Counted from the first letter of the stretch, positions 1 to 6,351 are shown. The stretch: DNA of 12,383 nucleotides from Proteobacteria bacterium UBA6492 (GCA_002436485.1 DJMK01000037.1:350-12732); one strand, 5' to 3'. Translations and numbers: made by a program. Notes: generated from the letters alone by a model not told the origin.

Positions 1-588
1 GGCTGGTTCGGCTTCAACGGTGGTTCTACCCTGAAACTGGGTGGCATCTCAGTTGCTAACGAAGTAGCCAACGTGTTCCTTAACACCAACGCAGCGGCTG
101 CTGGTGGTCTGATAGCAGCACTGATTGTTGCACGCATCATGTTTGGTAAGGCTGATCTGACTATGGCACTTAACGGTGCACTGGCAGGTCTGGTTGCAAT
201 TACTGCAGAACCTGCTGATCCAACACCACTTGCCGCTACAATCATCGGTGCAGTCGGTGGCATCATCGTTGTCTTCTCCATTGTTGTTCTCGACAAGCTG
301 AAGATCGATGACCCGGTTGGTGCGATTTCCGTACACGGTACCGTAGGCCTGTTCGGCGTCATGGTTGTACCTGTTACCGATGGCGACGCGTCCTACCTGG
401 GACAGCTCGGCGGTGCAGCAACCATCTTCTTCTGGGTATTCATCACAAGCTTCATTACCTGGTTCATCATCAAGATGATCATGGGTATTCGTGTAAGCGA
501 GGAAGAAGAATACGAAGGCGTTGATATCGGCGAGTGCGGTCTCGAGGCCTATCCAGAATTTACCGGTACAAAAGGTTCCGGTATTTAA
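1..588 (+). CDS. amt: Ammonium transporter (Amt/Mep/Rh family), C-terminal 195 residues
   Basis: Inner-membrane channel-like transporter that takes up ammonium. The frame is open from base 1, so the 5' half lies outside the window. Visible family marks, in fragment numbering: the GWFGFN segment at residues 1-6; the TNAAAAGG helix at 29-36; a conserved Asp-Pro before ISVHGTVG, whose His112 matches the second histidine of the twin-His pore pair (His318 in E. coli AmtB); several hydrophobic helices (about 35-48, 78-97, 108-123, 138-160); and a cytoplasmic tail with the acidic SEEEEYEG stretch followed by DIGECGLEAYPEF, typical of bacterial Amt C-termini that contact GlnK. A glnK gene often precedes amt, but that side is not visible. 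The stop is TAA at 586-588, followed by a strong terminator. I see the C-terminal half directly; substrate and regulation come from the family. Confidence 0.95.
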   Translation, partial: GWFGFNGGSTLKLGGISVANEVANVFLNTNAAAAGGLIAALIVARIMFGKADLTMALNGALAGLVAITAEPADPTPLAATIIGAVGGIIVVFSIVVLDKLKIDDPVGAISVHGTVGLFGVMVVPVTDGDASYLGQLGGAATIFFWVFITSFITWFIIKMIMGIRVSEEEEYEGVDIGECGLEAYPEFTGTKGSGI

Positions 589-617
589 TCTCTCCTTTTA
601 GGTGGTGAGTAAGCTTA

Positions 618-644
618 GGGGTGTCTTCGGACACCCCTTTTTTT
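618..644 (+). terminator. Rho-independent terminator of the ammonium transporter gene
   Basis: A perfect 8-bp stem (GGGGTGTC at 618-625, GACACCCC at 630-637) is closed by a TTCG tetraloop and followed by seven T residues at 638-644. The C(UUCG)G loop is an exceptionally stable RNA tetraloop. It lies 30 bases after the amt stop. On the opposite strand the stem is not followed by a T-run, so it acts one way. The rest of the 589-793 gap holds nothing I can support. Confidence 0.93.
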
Positions 645-793
645 ATGGAAAGCTATTGCGCTTGCTGATACCGCGTTAAAAATTTGTTCGGAATACTGAT
701 TTAGTAAATTGTAAACTCCGTTTCCCCACAAATCTTTGCCTCTTCTCAGCTGCGCTTAATACGCTTTCAATAAGCATTGAGTGGTTATTGTTT

Positions 794-1030
794 TTAGAGT
801 TTGTTATGGGTGCCGTCGCAGAAAGGTTTGTCGGCAGATTGCTTGCAGCCGCAGAGGAAATAGGTGTTTTTTTCGGTGACGGTAAATTTTTGCGGAGTAA
901 AGTCGGTATCGCTATGTGAGCCATCACAAAATGGCTGGCTTTTTGACAGACCGCAGGCACACCACCAGTAGTCACCAGGCTCAAGCTCAACGGCATAAGG
1001 CCCCTTTTTAGCGCAAACAGGTTCAGACAT
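794..1030 (-). CDS. Small dual-CDGSH iron-sulfur protein
   Basis: A 78-residue soluble protein with two CDGSH-type motifs, each able to bind a [2Fe-2S] cluster through three Cys and one His. Motif 1 is C24-x-C26 ... P33-F-C35-D-G-S-H39; motif 2 is C60-x-C62 ... P69-F-C71-D-G-T-H75. An extra cysteine, C6, lies near the N-terminus. This is the tandem, MitoNEET-related class of small bacterial CDGSH proteins; proposed roles are electron or Fe-S cluster transfer, and no specific partner can be read from the sequence. The start is supported by the strong Shine-Dalgarno sequence GGAAGGAG (bases 1045-1038), 7 bases before the ATG. The gene is divergent from the iron exporter genes fetAB, with an 80-base shared upstream region, which fits a link to iron or Fe-S homeostasis; that link is inference. 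No clear terminator follows the gene. Confidence 0.93.
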   Translation of the reverse strand: MSEPVCAKKGPYAVELEPGDYWWCACGLSKSQPFCDGSHSDTDFTPQKFTVTEKNTYFLCGCKQSADKPFCDGTHNKL

Positions 1031-1050
1031 TTGTATGCTCCTTCCGTTTA

Positions 1051-1079
1051 TATATGATGATAGACTTGATACTAGTCAA
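1051..1079 (-). promoter_or_regulatory. Possible promoter of the CDGSH gene, overlapping an inverted repeat
   Basis: On the minus strand, TTGACT (1079-1074) is separated by 17 bases from CATATA (1056-1051), a fair sigma-70 match. The predicted transcript would begin at or inside the Shine-Dalgarno sequence (1038-1045), so the leader would be nearly absent; either a different -10 is used or this assignment is wrong. An inverted repeat GACT-N7-AGTC at 1063-1077 overlaps the -35 element and the spacer. Confidence 0.4.
1063..1077. promoter_or_regulatory. Inverted repeat GACT-N7-AGTC, candidate operator
   Basis: GACT at 1063-1066 and AGTC at 1074-1077 are exact inverted half-sites 7 bases apart, in the middle of the region shared by the divergent CDGSH and fetA genes. 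GACT/AGTC half-sites recall the core of the IscR type 1 motif, but the spacing here is wider than I recall for that motif, so naming the regulator is speculative. Four-base half-sites can also arise by chance. Confidence 0.3.
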
Positions 1080-1110
1080 CCCCTGCATGCCTGACAACTG
1101 ATAACAATGT

Positions 1111-1704
1111 ATGGCTAAGTTAAAACTGGAAAATCTACAAATCGAGCACGTTGGCCCTGTTAATTTAACGGTAAACAGTGGGGAAATTGTCTGTATTTCC
1201 GGTGGTTCGGGGGCGGGTAAATCCCTGTTGCTACGGGCGGTTGCCGATGTGTTACCGCATGAGGGCGATGCATGGCTGGATCAGATGCAGGCAAGTCAAA
1301 CGAACCCGCCAACCTGGCGCAAAACAGTTGGCTTGCTTTCCGCAGAAAGCCAGTGGTGGTTTGATACCGTGGGTGAACATTTCACCTGCAAGAATAACGA
1401 GTTGCTTAACAAGCTGGGATTTAACAGCGATACATGGGGCTGGTTGGTATCACGCTGTTCCACTGGCGAAAAACAGCGCCTCGCGTTGTTACGTCTGTTA
1501 TGTAACCAGCCGCGTGCGCTATTACTGGATGAGCCGACCGGCAGCTTGGATGCAAGAAATACCTCCGTGGTGGAATCGATCATTCGTGAGTATGCAAAAG
1601 AAAAACAGGTGCCAGTGATCTGGGTTAGCCACTCTGAAGAGCAAATCAGGCGAATCTGCAAAACTCACTATGAAGTTGAAAATGGTCAACTGGTAAATGC
1701 ATGA
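1111..1704 (+). CDS. fetA: ABC transporter ATP-binding protein, FetA (YbbL) type iron exporter
   Basis: Cytoplasmic ATPase that would drive the membrane protein FetB; the E. coli pair FetAB is implicated in iron export and resistance to peroxide stress. At 197 residues it is a minimal nucleotide-binding domain. Visible motifs: Walker A GGSGAGKS (31-38), probable Q-loop Gln81, signature region STGEKQR (117-123), Walker B LLLDEP (137-142) followed by the D-loop GSLD, and switch His174 in WVSHSEEQ. The signature is degenerate: C-S-T-G-E replaces the usual L-S-G-G-Q/E. The start has no convincing Shine-Dalgarno, but the following KLKLENLQI is a normal ABC N-terminus. The stop overlaps the next start as ATGA (1701-1704), so the pair is translationally coupled. 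Family assignment rests on the UPF0014-type partner downstream; iron as substrate is inferred from family knowledge. Confidence 0.85.
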   Translation: MAKLKLENLQIEHVGPVNLTVNSGEIVCISGGSGAGKSLLLRAVADVLPHEGDAWLDQMQASQTNPPTWRKTVGLLSAESQWWFDTVGEHFTCKNNELLNKLGFNSDTWGWLVSRCSTGEKQRLALLRLLCNQPRALLLDEPTGSLDARNTSVVESIIREYAKEKQVPVIWVSHSEEQIRRICKTHYEVENGQLVNA

Positions 1705-2507
1705 GTGAATCGGTGATACAACTGCAACCTCTGCATCTGGCGATTTCTGCCTCGCTGGTGATTGTGCTTGCGCTACTGACATGGCACCTGCGACTGGGAG
1801 TAAGTGGACGTATTGTCATTGCTGCAATGCGAACCGTGCTGCAGTTATTGTTACTGGGTTTTGTCCTCGACTACCTTTTCAATATTTCTCACCCAATGTT
1901 GATCGCACTATTGGCGTTGGTCATGCTGCTGATCGCCGGTTATGAGGTAATGGCACGCCAACAACGACCATTTAAAGGATTATGGGGTTATGGGCTTGGC
2001 GCACTCTCCATGTTTATCTCGTCATTCACTATCGCCATCTTCACGCTGAACGTGGTGATTTCACCAGACCCATGGTACCTGCCGCAATATGCCATTCCAT
2101 TGCTGGGCATGATGCTCGGTAACACCATGACCGGTGTCGCCTTGACGCTGGATTACCTGACGAAAAACGCGTGGCAGTCGCGCGCTGTACTTGAGTCGAG
2201 ATTATTACTGGGTGAAGACTGGCGCAGCGCAATTGGGCAACTGATGCGAGACAGCGTGCGAACGGGCATGATACCAATCATCAACGCGATGGCTGCGGCC
2301 GGTATTATCAGTATTCCAGGTATGATGACCGGGCAAATTCTGGCAGGTAACAGCCCTCTGACCGCGGCAAAATACCAGATACTGATCATGTTTATGATAA
2401 CGGCAGGCACCGGTTTCGCGGCGGTACTTGCCAGCTGGATCGGTGCGAAGCGCCTGTTTGACAACCGTCAACGCCTTAGACTCGATCGCCTGCGACCACC
2501 GGGCTAG
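1701..2507 (+). CDS. fetB: ABC transporter permease, FetB (YbbM, UPF0014) family
   Basis: Polytopic inner-membrane protein of 268 residues (the E. coli protein is about 259), partner of the ATPase encoded just upstream with a 4-base overlap. Hydrophobic segments lie at roughly 12-30, 38-60, 66-84, 94-121, 129-150, 187-210 and 222-248. Family signatures are clear: AAMRTVLQLLLLG (41-53), GMMLGNTMTGVALTLD (136-151), the LESRLLLGE motif (164-172), GIISIPGMMTGQILAG (201-216) and AAKYQILIMFMI (222-233). Expected role: efflux of excess cytoplasmic iron together with FetA; this comes from the family, since the sequence itself does not show the substrate. The C-terminus is Arg-rich and probably cytoplasmic. 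The stop TAG at 2505-2507 is only two bases from the stop of convergent speE, with no terminator between them. Confidence 0.9.
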   Translation: MSESVIQLQPLHLAISASLVIVLALLTWHLRLGVSGRIVIAAMRTVLQLLLLGFVLDYLFNISHPMLIALLALVMLLIAGYEVMARQQRPFKGLWGYGLGALSMFISSFTIAIFTLNVVISPDPWYLPQYAIPLLGMMLGNTMTGVALTLDYLTKNAWQSRAVLESRLLLGEDWRSAIGQLMRDSVRTGMIPIINAMAAAGIISIPGMMTGQILAGNSPLTAAKYQILIMFMITAGTGFAAVLASWIGAKRLFDNRQRLRLDRLRPPG

Positions 2508-2509
2508 TT

Positions 2510-3361
2510 TTATTCCAGTGCCTCTGCCAGCAACGGGGTTTCCTCCATTGCTGCTTTGTGCATGGCGTAATTGTAGTAACGAGTCTTGAACGGTTTGTCC
2601 CTGACGGCCTGTTCACGAAAGCTTTTGAGGTTGCCGCCTTTTGTAGCCAGCGTGGCACTCCACCATCCGGATGGATAGACCGGTTGTGGAAAGTCCAGTG
2701 TATGCACATCATCAAAGCCGGCATTACGCATGGCGTTACGCATATCGTTGATCAGTTTGACATGGTAAAGCGGCGATTCGCTCTGTTGTACCAGGATACC
2801 TTCATTACCCAGTGCCTTGTGACAGTCACGATAAAATGCCTCGTTAAACAGGCCTTCTGCCGGGCCGATCGGATCGGTGCTGTCGACGATAATCACGTCA
2901 TAACGGCCAGGCTCGGCATCCTTTACCCACTTGATACCATCAACGAAATGCAGTTCTGCGCGCGGATCACCATTTGAGGAACACAGGTCAGGAAAATATT
3001 GTTCTGACAGGCGAGTAACCCGCTCGTCGATTTCAACCTGTTGTGCCTGTTTGACTTCTGAATGCTTGAGCACCTCTTTGAGTGTGCCGCAGTCGCCGCC
3101 GCCGATGACCAGCACGCGCTTCGGTGAGGGGTGTGTGAACAGCGCGGGATGGGTCATCATTTCATGGTACAGGAAATTGTCCCGGTCACTGAGCATGATA
3201 AAACCGTCAATCACCATCAGTGTGCCGTACTTGCTGGTTTCATAGATCTCGATTTTCTGAAAGTCACTCACTTCTTCATGCAGTTTTTCAGTGACCTTTA
3301 GCGAAAAGGAAGAGCCACATTCTTCGCAAACTTCCGTGAACCAGCTGTCGTCAAGTGCCAT
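2510..3361 (-). CDS. speE: Spermidine synthase (polyamine aminopropyltransferase)
   Basis: Cytoplasmic enzyme that transfers the aminopropyl group of decarboxylated S-adenosylmethionine to putrescine, giving spermidine and methylthioadenosine. With the ATG at 3361 it has 283 residues, normal for SpeE. It shows the N-terminal beta region with KIEIYETSKYGTLMVIDG (36-53) and DRDNFLYHEMM (59-69), then a Rossmann methyltransferase-like fold: GGGDCGT (87-93), acidic E110 after strand 2, D141-G after FVD, and the catalytic VDSTDPIGPA (159-168) with Asp160. In GGGDCGT a Cys replaces the common Gly. Start choice: an in-frame TTG at 3373 exists four codons upstream, but it lies inside the Shine-Dalgarno GGAG (3371-3368), which is 6 bases from the ATG at 3361, so the ATG is preferred. 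It is divergent from speA, which feeds the same pathway, and convergent with fetB. Confidence 0.95.
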   Translation of the reverse strand: MALDDSWFTEVCEECGSSFSLKVTEKLHEEVSDFQKIEIYETSKYGTLMVIDGFIMLSDRDNFLYHEMMTHPALFTHPSPKRVLVIGGGDCGTLKEVLKHSEVKQAQQVEIDERVTRLSEQYFPDLCSSNGDPRAELHFVDGIKWVKDAEPGRYDVIIVDSTDPIGPAEGLFNEAFYRDCHKALGNEGILVQQSESPLYHVKLINDMRNAMRNAGFDDVHTLDFPQPVYPSGWWSATLATKGGNLKSFREQAVRDKPFKTRYYNYAMHKAAMEETPLLAEALE

Positions 3362-3367
3362 TAAATA

Positions 3368-3371
3368 CTCC
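3368..3371 (-). promoter_or_regulatory. Ribosome binding site that sets the speE start
   Basis: On the minus strand GGAG (3371-3368) lies 6 bases before the ATG at 3361. The upstream alternative TTG start at 3373-3371 overlaps this site and has no Shine-Dalgarno of its own, so the shorter 283-residue protein is the likely product. Confidence 0.75.
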
Positions 3372-3424
3372 AAAAATGCTATACGTTGTAAAAAGATTTA
3401 TTTATATTGTCCATCCTGTTGAAC

Positions 3425-3436
3425 CTTGCATGCAAG
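3425..3436. promoter_or_regulatory. 12-bp perfect palindrome in the speE/speA divergent region
   Basis: CTTGCATGCAAG is a perfect 12-bp palindrome between the divergent speE and speA genes. Its right end is 9 bases before the speA ATG and touches the speA Shine-Dalgarno region (GGAG at 3438-3441). It could be a dimeric repressor site or a small structure affecting speA translation. The 84-base intergenic region is otherwise AT-rich, with only weak promoter-like hexamers: TATATT at 3403-3408 for speA, and TGGACA with a 17-base spacer to TACAAC on the minus strand for speE. Confidence 0.4.
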
Positions 3437-3445
3437 TGGAGATTC

Positions 3446-5338
3446 ATGGCTGACTGGACGATTGATGATGCCCGCCGCACCTACAACATTGCTCACTGGA
3501 GCAGTGGTTATGTGGATGTCAACGACAACGGAAACCTTAGCATCCATCCTGCCAAATCAGCAGGACCGGGTGTCGATCTGTATGAGCTCGCCATGCAGGC
3601 AGCCGAGCAACTTACCTTTCCAATCTTGCTGCGATTTAACAATATTCTGCATGATCGCGTTGATACGCTGTACTCGGCCTTTAGCAACGCGATTTCGCAG
3701 GATGACTACCAGGGACATTACACGGCGGTCTACCCGATCAAGGTAAATCAGCAGCGTAGCGTGGTTGAGCAGATCCTGGCGCATGGCAAGGGACGGGTCG
3801 GGCTGGAGGCCGGTAGCAAGCCCGAGCTAATGGCGGTAATGGCACTGTCTGAGCCCGGCGGGGTGATTGTCTGCAACGGGTACAAGGACCGGGAATATAT
3901 CAGGCTAGCCTTGATCGGCCGCTCGCTCGGGCAACGTATATATATAGTAATAGAGAAACCGTCGGAGCTGGACCTGGTCATTCAGGAAAGCCGCAAGCTG
4001 GGGATCGAGCCATTACTGGGCATGCGGGTGCGCCTTGCCTCGATTGGTGCAGGCAAGTGGCAAAATACCGGCGGCGAGAAGTCCAAGTTTGGTCTGAATG
4101 CCGCACAGCTACTCGGTGGCGTGGAAAAACTACAGGATGCCGGACTGCAACATTGCCTGCAGATGTTGCACTTTCATCTCGGTTCACAACTGCCCAATAT
4201 TCGCGACATTCAACGTGGTATGCGTGAGTGTGCGCGTTACTATGCCGAGTTACGAAGTCTTGGCATAAATATCAACTGTATCGATGTTGGTGGTGGGCTG
4301 GGTATCGACTATGAGGGTACGCGCTCGCGCAGTTACTGCTCAATGAACTATTCAGTTGATGAATATGCACATAACGTGGTGCATGCACTGTGGGAAATAT
4401 GTGAAGAACAGGATTTGCCGCACCCGGATATTTTCAGCGAATCTGGCCGCGCTTTAACTGCGCATCATGCGGTCTTGGTAACCAATATCATCGATACTGG
4501 TTCAGCGCCGGATAACAATGATGCAAGCGCGCCGGATGACGAAGATCCAATTATCCTGCATGACATGTGGCGCCACTATACTGCGCTGAGTGCAGAGCAG
4601 CAAAACAGCTCGCTGGCTGAAATTTATCATGACATTCACCACGTTTTGTCAGAAGCGCAGGCGATGTATACCCACGGGGTCATCAACCTGGCGCAACGCG
4701 CTTATGTTGAAGATCTGTACTTTGCCATGTGTTATCGGATTCGTGAAAAACTTAATCCTGCAATGAAACAGTATCGGGATATTCTGGATGAGCTGAATGA
4801 GAAACTGGCAGATAAGTATTTCACCAACTTCTCGCTGTTCCAGTCCTTGCCGGACGTGTGGGCGATTAAGCAGATTTTCCCAGTAATTCCCCTACATCGG
4901 CTGAATGAACAGCCAACTCGACGTGGCGTGATCGAGGATATCACCTGCGATTCAGATGGTCGTATTGACAGTTATGTCGATAATGAGGGCATTGAAAGCA
5001 GTTTACCGCTGCACGCATTTAACCGGGATGAGAAATACCTGTTGGGAATGTTCCTGGTGGGTGCTTACCAGGAAATACTTGGCGATATGCACAACCTGTT
5101 TGGCGATACCGATGCGATTGATGTGACTATCAAACCGGATGGCAGTTATAGCCTGAGTAATGCCATGCATGGTGATACGGTTGATTCAGTATTACGTTAT
5201 GTACATTTTGATCACAGTGAACTACTGAAAAAATATCAGCAGAAGTTACAGGCTTCAGAGCTGAATGAAGGTCAGCGAAAAATGTTTATCGAGGAACTGG
5301 AAGCCGGTTTGACCGGTTATACCTACCTCGAGGATTAG
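3446..5338 (+). CDS. speA: Biosynthetic arginine decarboxylase (PLP-dependent, SpeA type)
   Basis: Converts arginine to agmatine and CO2, the first step of the agmatine route to putrescine; fold III PLP decarboxylase needing Mg2+ in the E. coli homologue (658 residues there, 630 here). Motifs: N-terminal MADWTIDDARRTYNIAHW; PLP lysine Lys99 in YPIKVNQQ (96-103); HFHLGSQ (242-248); glycine-rich phosphate-binding DVGGGLGIDYEG (280-291); SESGRALTAHH (331-341); catalytic Cys501 in CDSDGRID (501-508), contributed across the dimer; GAYQEILGDMHNLFGDTD (539-556). Start choice: a TTG at 3407 would add 13 residues, but the ATG at 3446 follows a GGAG Shine-Dalgarno (3438-3441) and begins at the conserved family N-terminus. 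The spacing of 4 bases is a little short. It diverges from speE and is followed 9 bases later by a cupin gene, probably on the same transcript. An AT-rich codon run lies at residues 165-169. Confidence 0.96.
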   Translation: MADWTIDDARRTYNIAHWSSGYVDVNDNGNLSIHPAKSAGPGVDLYELAMQAAEQLTFPILLRFNNILHDRVDTLYSAFSNAISQDDYQGHYTAVYPIKVNQQRSVVEQILAHGKGRVGLEAGSKPELMAVMALSEPGGVIVCNGYKDREYIRLALIGRSLGQRIYIVIEKPSELDLVIQESRKLGIEPLLGMRVRLASIGAGKWQNTGGEKSKFGLNAAQLLGGVEKLQDAGLQHCLQMLHFHLGSQLPNIRDIQRGMRECARYYAELRSLGININCIDVGGGLGIDYEGTRSRSYCSMNYSVDEYAHNVVHALWEICEEQDLPHPDIFSESGRALTAHHAVLVTNIIDTGSAPDNNDASAPDDEDPIILHDMWRHYTALSAEQQNSSLAEIYHDIHHVLSEAQAMYTHGVINLAQRAYVEDLYFAMCYRIREKLNPAMKQYRDILDELNEKLADKYFTNFSLFQSLPDVWAIKQIFPVIPLHRLNEQPTRRGVIEDITCDSDGRIDSYVDNEGIESSLPLHAFNRDEKYLLGMFLVGAYQEILGDMHNLFGDTDAIDVTIKPDGSYSLSNAMHGDTVDSVLRYVHFDHSELLKKYQQKLQASELNEGQRKMFIEELEAGLTGYTYLED

Positions 5339-5347
5339 GAGTAGAAA

Positions 5348-5623
5348 ATGGATCAGATATTAATTGAACATAACCCTGCAACAGCAAAGCTCGAAGTCAT
5401 GGGTATATTTGGCTGGCCTATCTGGAGTAAGGAAGCATCAACCTTTCCTTGGACCTATGATCAAACAGAAACCTGTTATTTTCTTGAAGGTGAAGTGGTC
5501 GTTACGCCGGAAGATGGCGAACCCGTCGAGATGGGTGCCGGTGACCTGGTGACTTTTCCAAAAGGAATGTCATGTACCTGGGAAATCAGGCAGGATGTAA
5601 AAAAACACTATAACTTCGAATAA
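5348..5623 (+). CDS. Small single-domain cupin protein (Cupin_3/DUF861 type)
   Basis: A 91-residue soluble protein that is essentially one cupin beta-barrel. Features: FGWPIWSKEASTFPW (21-35); cupin motif 1 region ETCYFLEGEVVVTP (41-54), with Glu41, Cys43 and Glu47 where classical cupins have histidines; cupin motif 2 region GAGDLVTFPKGMSCTWEI (63-80); and C-terminal KKHYNF. The ETCYFLEG and SCTWEI patterns are typical of the Cupin_3 family (related to EutQ and ureidoglycolate-type cupins). Substrate and reaction are unknown; it may bind a small metabolite, with or without a metal. The Shine-Dalgarno GGAG (5338-5341), 6 bases before the ATG, overlaps the last base of the speA stop codon, so co-transcription with speA is likely and a role near polyamine metabolism is possible, though unproven. 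It converges on the zinc metallopeptidase gene with a 4-base gap. Confidence 0.85.
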   Translation: MDQILIEHNPATAKLEVMGIFGWPIWSKEASTFPWTYDQTETCYFLEGEVVVTPEDGEPVEMGAGDLVTFPKGMSCTWEIRQDVKKHYNFE

Positions 5624-5627
5624 GCGC

Positions 5628-6314
5628 CTACCGCCTGAGTATCGCAATCCAGCGCCACAGGTTTAGCAAGCTGGCTAGTGAGGCAGCCACGTAAGTCAGC
5701 GCTGCCGCCTTGAGAATACGCCGCGCAGCCGGTCTATCTTTTTCTTCAATGTAATTACCCTTGATCAAAATCGGCAATGCCTTGTTAAAGCTGGCATCAT
5801 ATTCGACCGGTAAGGTAACGAAATGCACGATGGTAGCTATACCCATACTGGCAATGCCGGCGAGAAACATCAGCACACCGATCAACGGAGAACGCGATAC
5901 CAATGCAATGATTGGTAACAGCACCAACAAACCTGCTCCCATTTGCTGTATGACCTGCGCAACAGAAACCAGTCGAGTGCGTAATGCCAGCTTGCTTTCA
6001 TTGTGATGATCCTGAATAGCATGTCCCACTTCATGGGCCGCTACTGTTATTGCGGTAAGCGATTTTACGCCATAGTTTTTGGGGCCCAGCCGTACTGCCT
6101 TGTCGGCAGGGTCGTAGTGATCTTCGCCTTCATTGGTTTCCTCTACCTTGACATGTGACATGCCAAGTTGCTCGAGCAGGTGGCGGGCCAGTTCGGCACC
6201 GTTACCGGGAATATCATTGCGCGGTTTGGCGTAACGCTTGAACGTGTATTGTGCCCACAATTGTGGGCCGAATACCGCGACAAGTAATAACAATATAATG
6301 ATAACGATGTGCAT
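5628..6314 (-). CDS. Membrane zinc metallopeptidase, YugP-like (Zn_peptidase_2 family)
   Basis: A 228-residue integral membrane protein with an N-terminal membrane anchor (about 2-21), a catalytic segment and hydrophobic segments near 124-141, 143-168 and 202-222. The zinc-binding HEVGH (94-98) lies in VAAHEVGHAIQ; Glu171 in PVEYDAS is the probable third ligand. The family marks DHYDP (65-69) and VRLGPKNYGVKSL (74-86) match YugP-type peptidases. The function of the family is poorly known; a role in membrane protein quality control is a guess. The start ATG at 6314 has no clear Shine-Dalgarno. The gene lies 47 bases after the SPOR gene on the same strand, with a tandem GTTAAC motif in the gap, so it may have its own promoter or be read through from argS–SPOR. 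The usual neighbours of a SPOR gene at this position in gammaproteobacteria are hslVU, not yugP. Confidence 0.9.
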   Translation of the reverse strand: MHIVIIILLLLVAVFGPQLWAQYTFKRYAKPRNDIPGNGAELARHLLEQLGMSHVKVEETNEGEDHYDPADKAVRLGPKNYGVKSLTAITVAAHEVGHAIQDHHNESKLALRTRLVSVAQVIQQMGAGLLVLLPIIALVSRSPLIGVLMFLAGIASMGIATIVHFVTLPVEYDASFNKALPILIKGNYIEEKDRPAARRILKAAALTYVAASLASLLNLWRWIAILRR

Positions 6315-6337
6315 AATAGGATTAACGCTATTTATAC

Positions 6338-6351
6338 GTTAACGGGTTAAC
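6338..6351. repeat. Paired GTTAAC palindromes upstream of the metallopeptidase gene
   Basis: Two copies of the self-complementary hexamer GTTAAC (6338-6343 and 6346-6351) are separated by GG, with a related ATTAAC at 6321-6326. They lie in the 47-base gap between the SPOR gene and the metallopeptidase gene. On the minus strand TATAAA (6336-6331) lies between them and the start codon. It may be a binding site; this is weak evidence. Confidence 0.25.

Noticed and set aside
589..793. Possible small gene or RNA in the gap between amt and the CDGSH gene
   Set aside because: Apart from the amt terminator I see no coding pattern, promoter pair or stable structure. A CAATAA/TTATTG pairing near the CDGSH stop has an 11-base loop and no T-run.
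676..996. Minus-strand open frame of about 106 codons overlapping the CDGSH gene
   Set aside because: It shares most of its length with the CDGSH gene in another frame, shows no recognisable motif, and has no ribosome binding site.
1178..1618. 146-codon open frame inside fetA
   Set aside because: It lies wholly within fetA in another frame. The Walker and switch motifs are in the fetA frame, and the alternative product has no domain pattern.
2558..2977. Plus-strand 139-codon open frame opposite speE
   Set aside because: It is antisense to a well-supported speE, with no family resemblance and no start signal.
3407..3445. TTG start extending speA by 13 codons
   Set aside because: The extension is not part of the conserved N-terminus and has no ribosome binding site; the ATG at 3446 has GGAG upstream.
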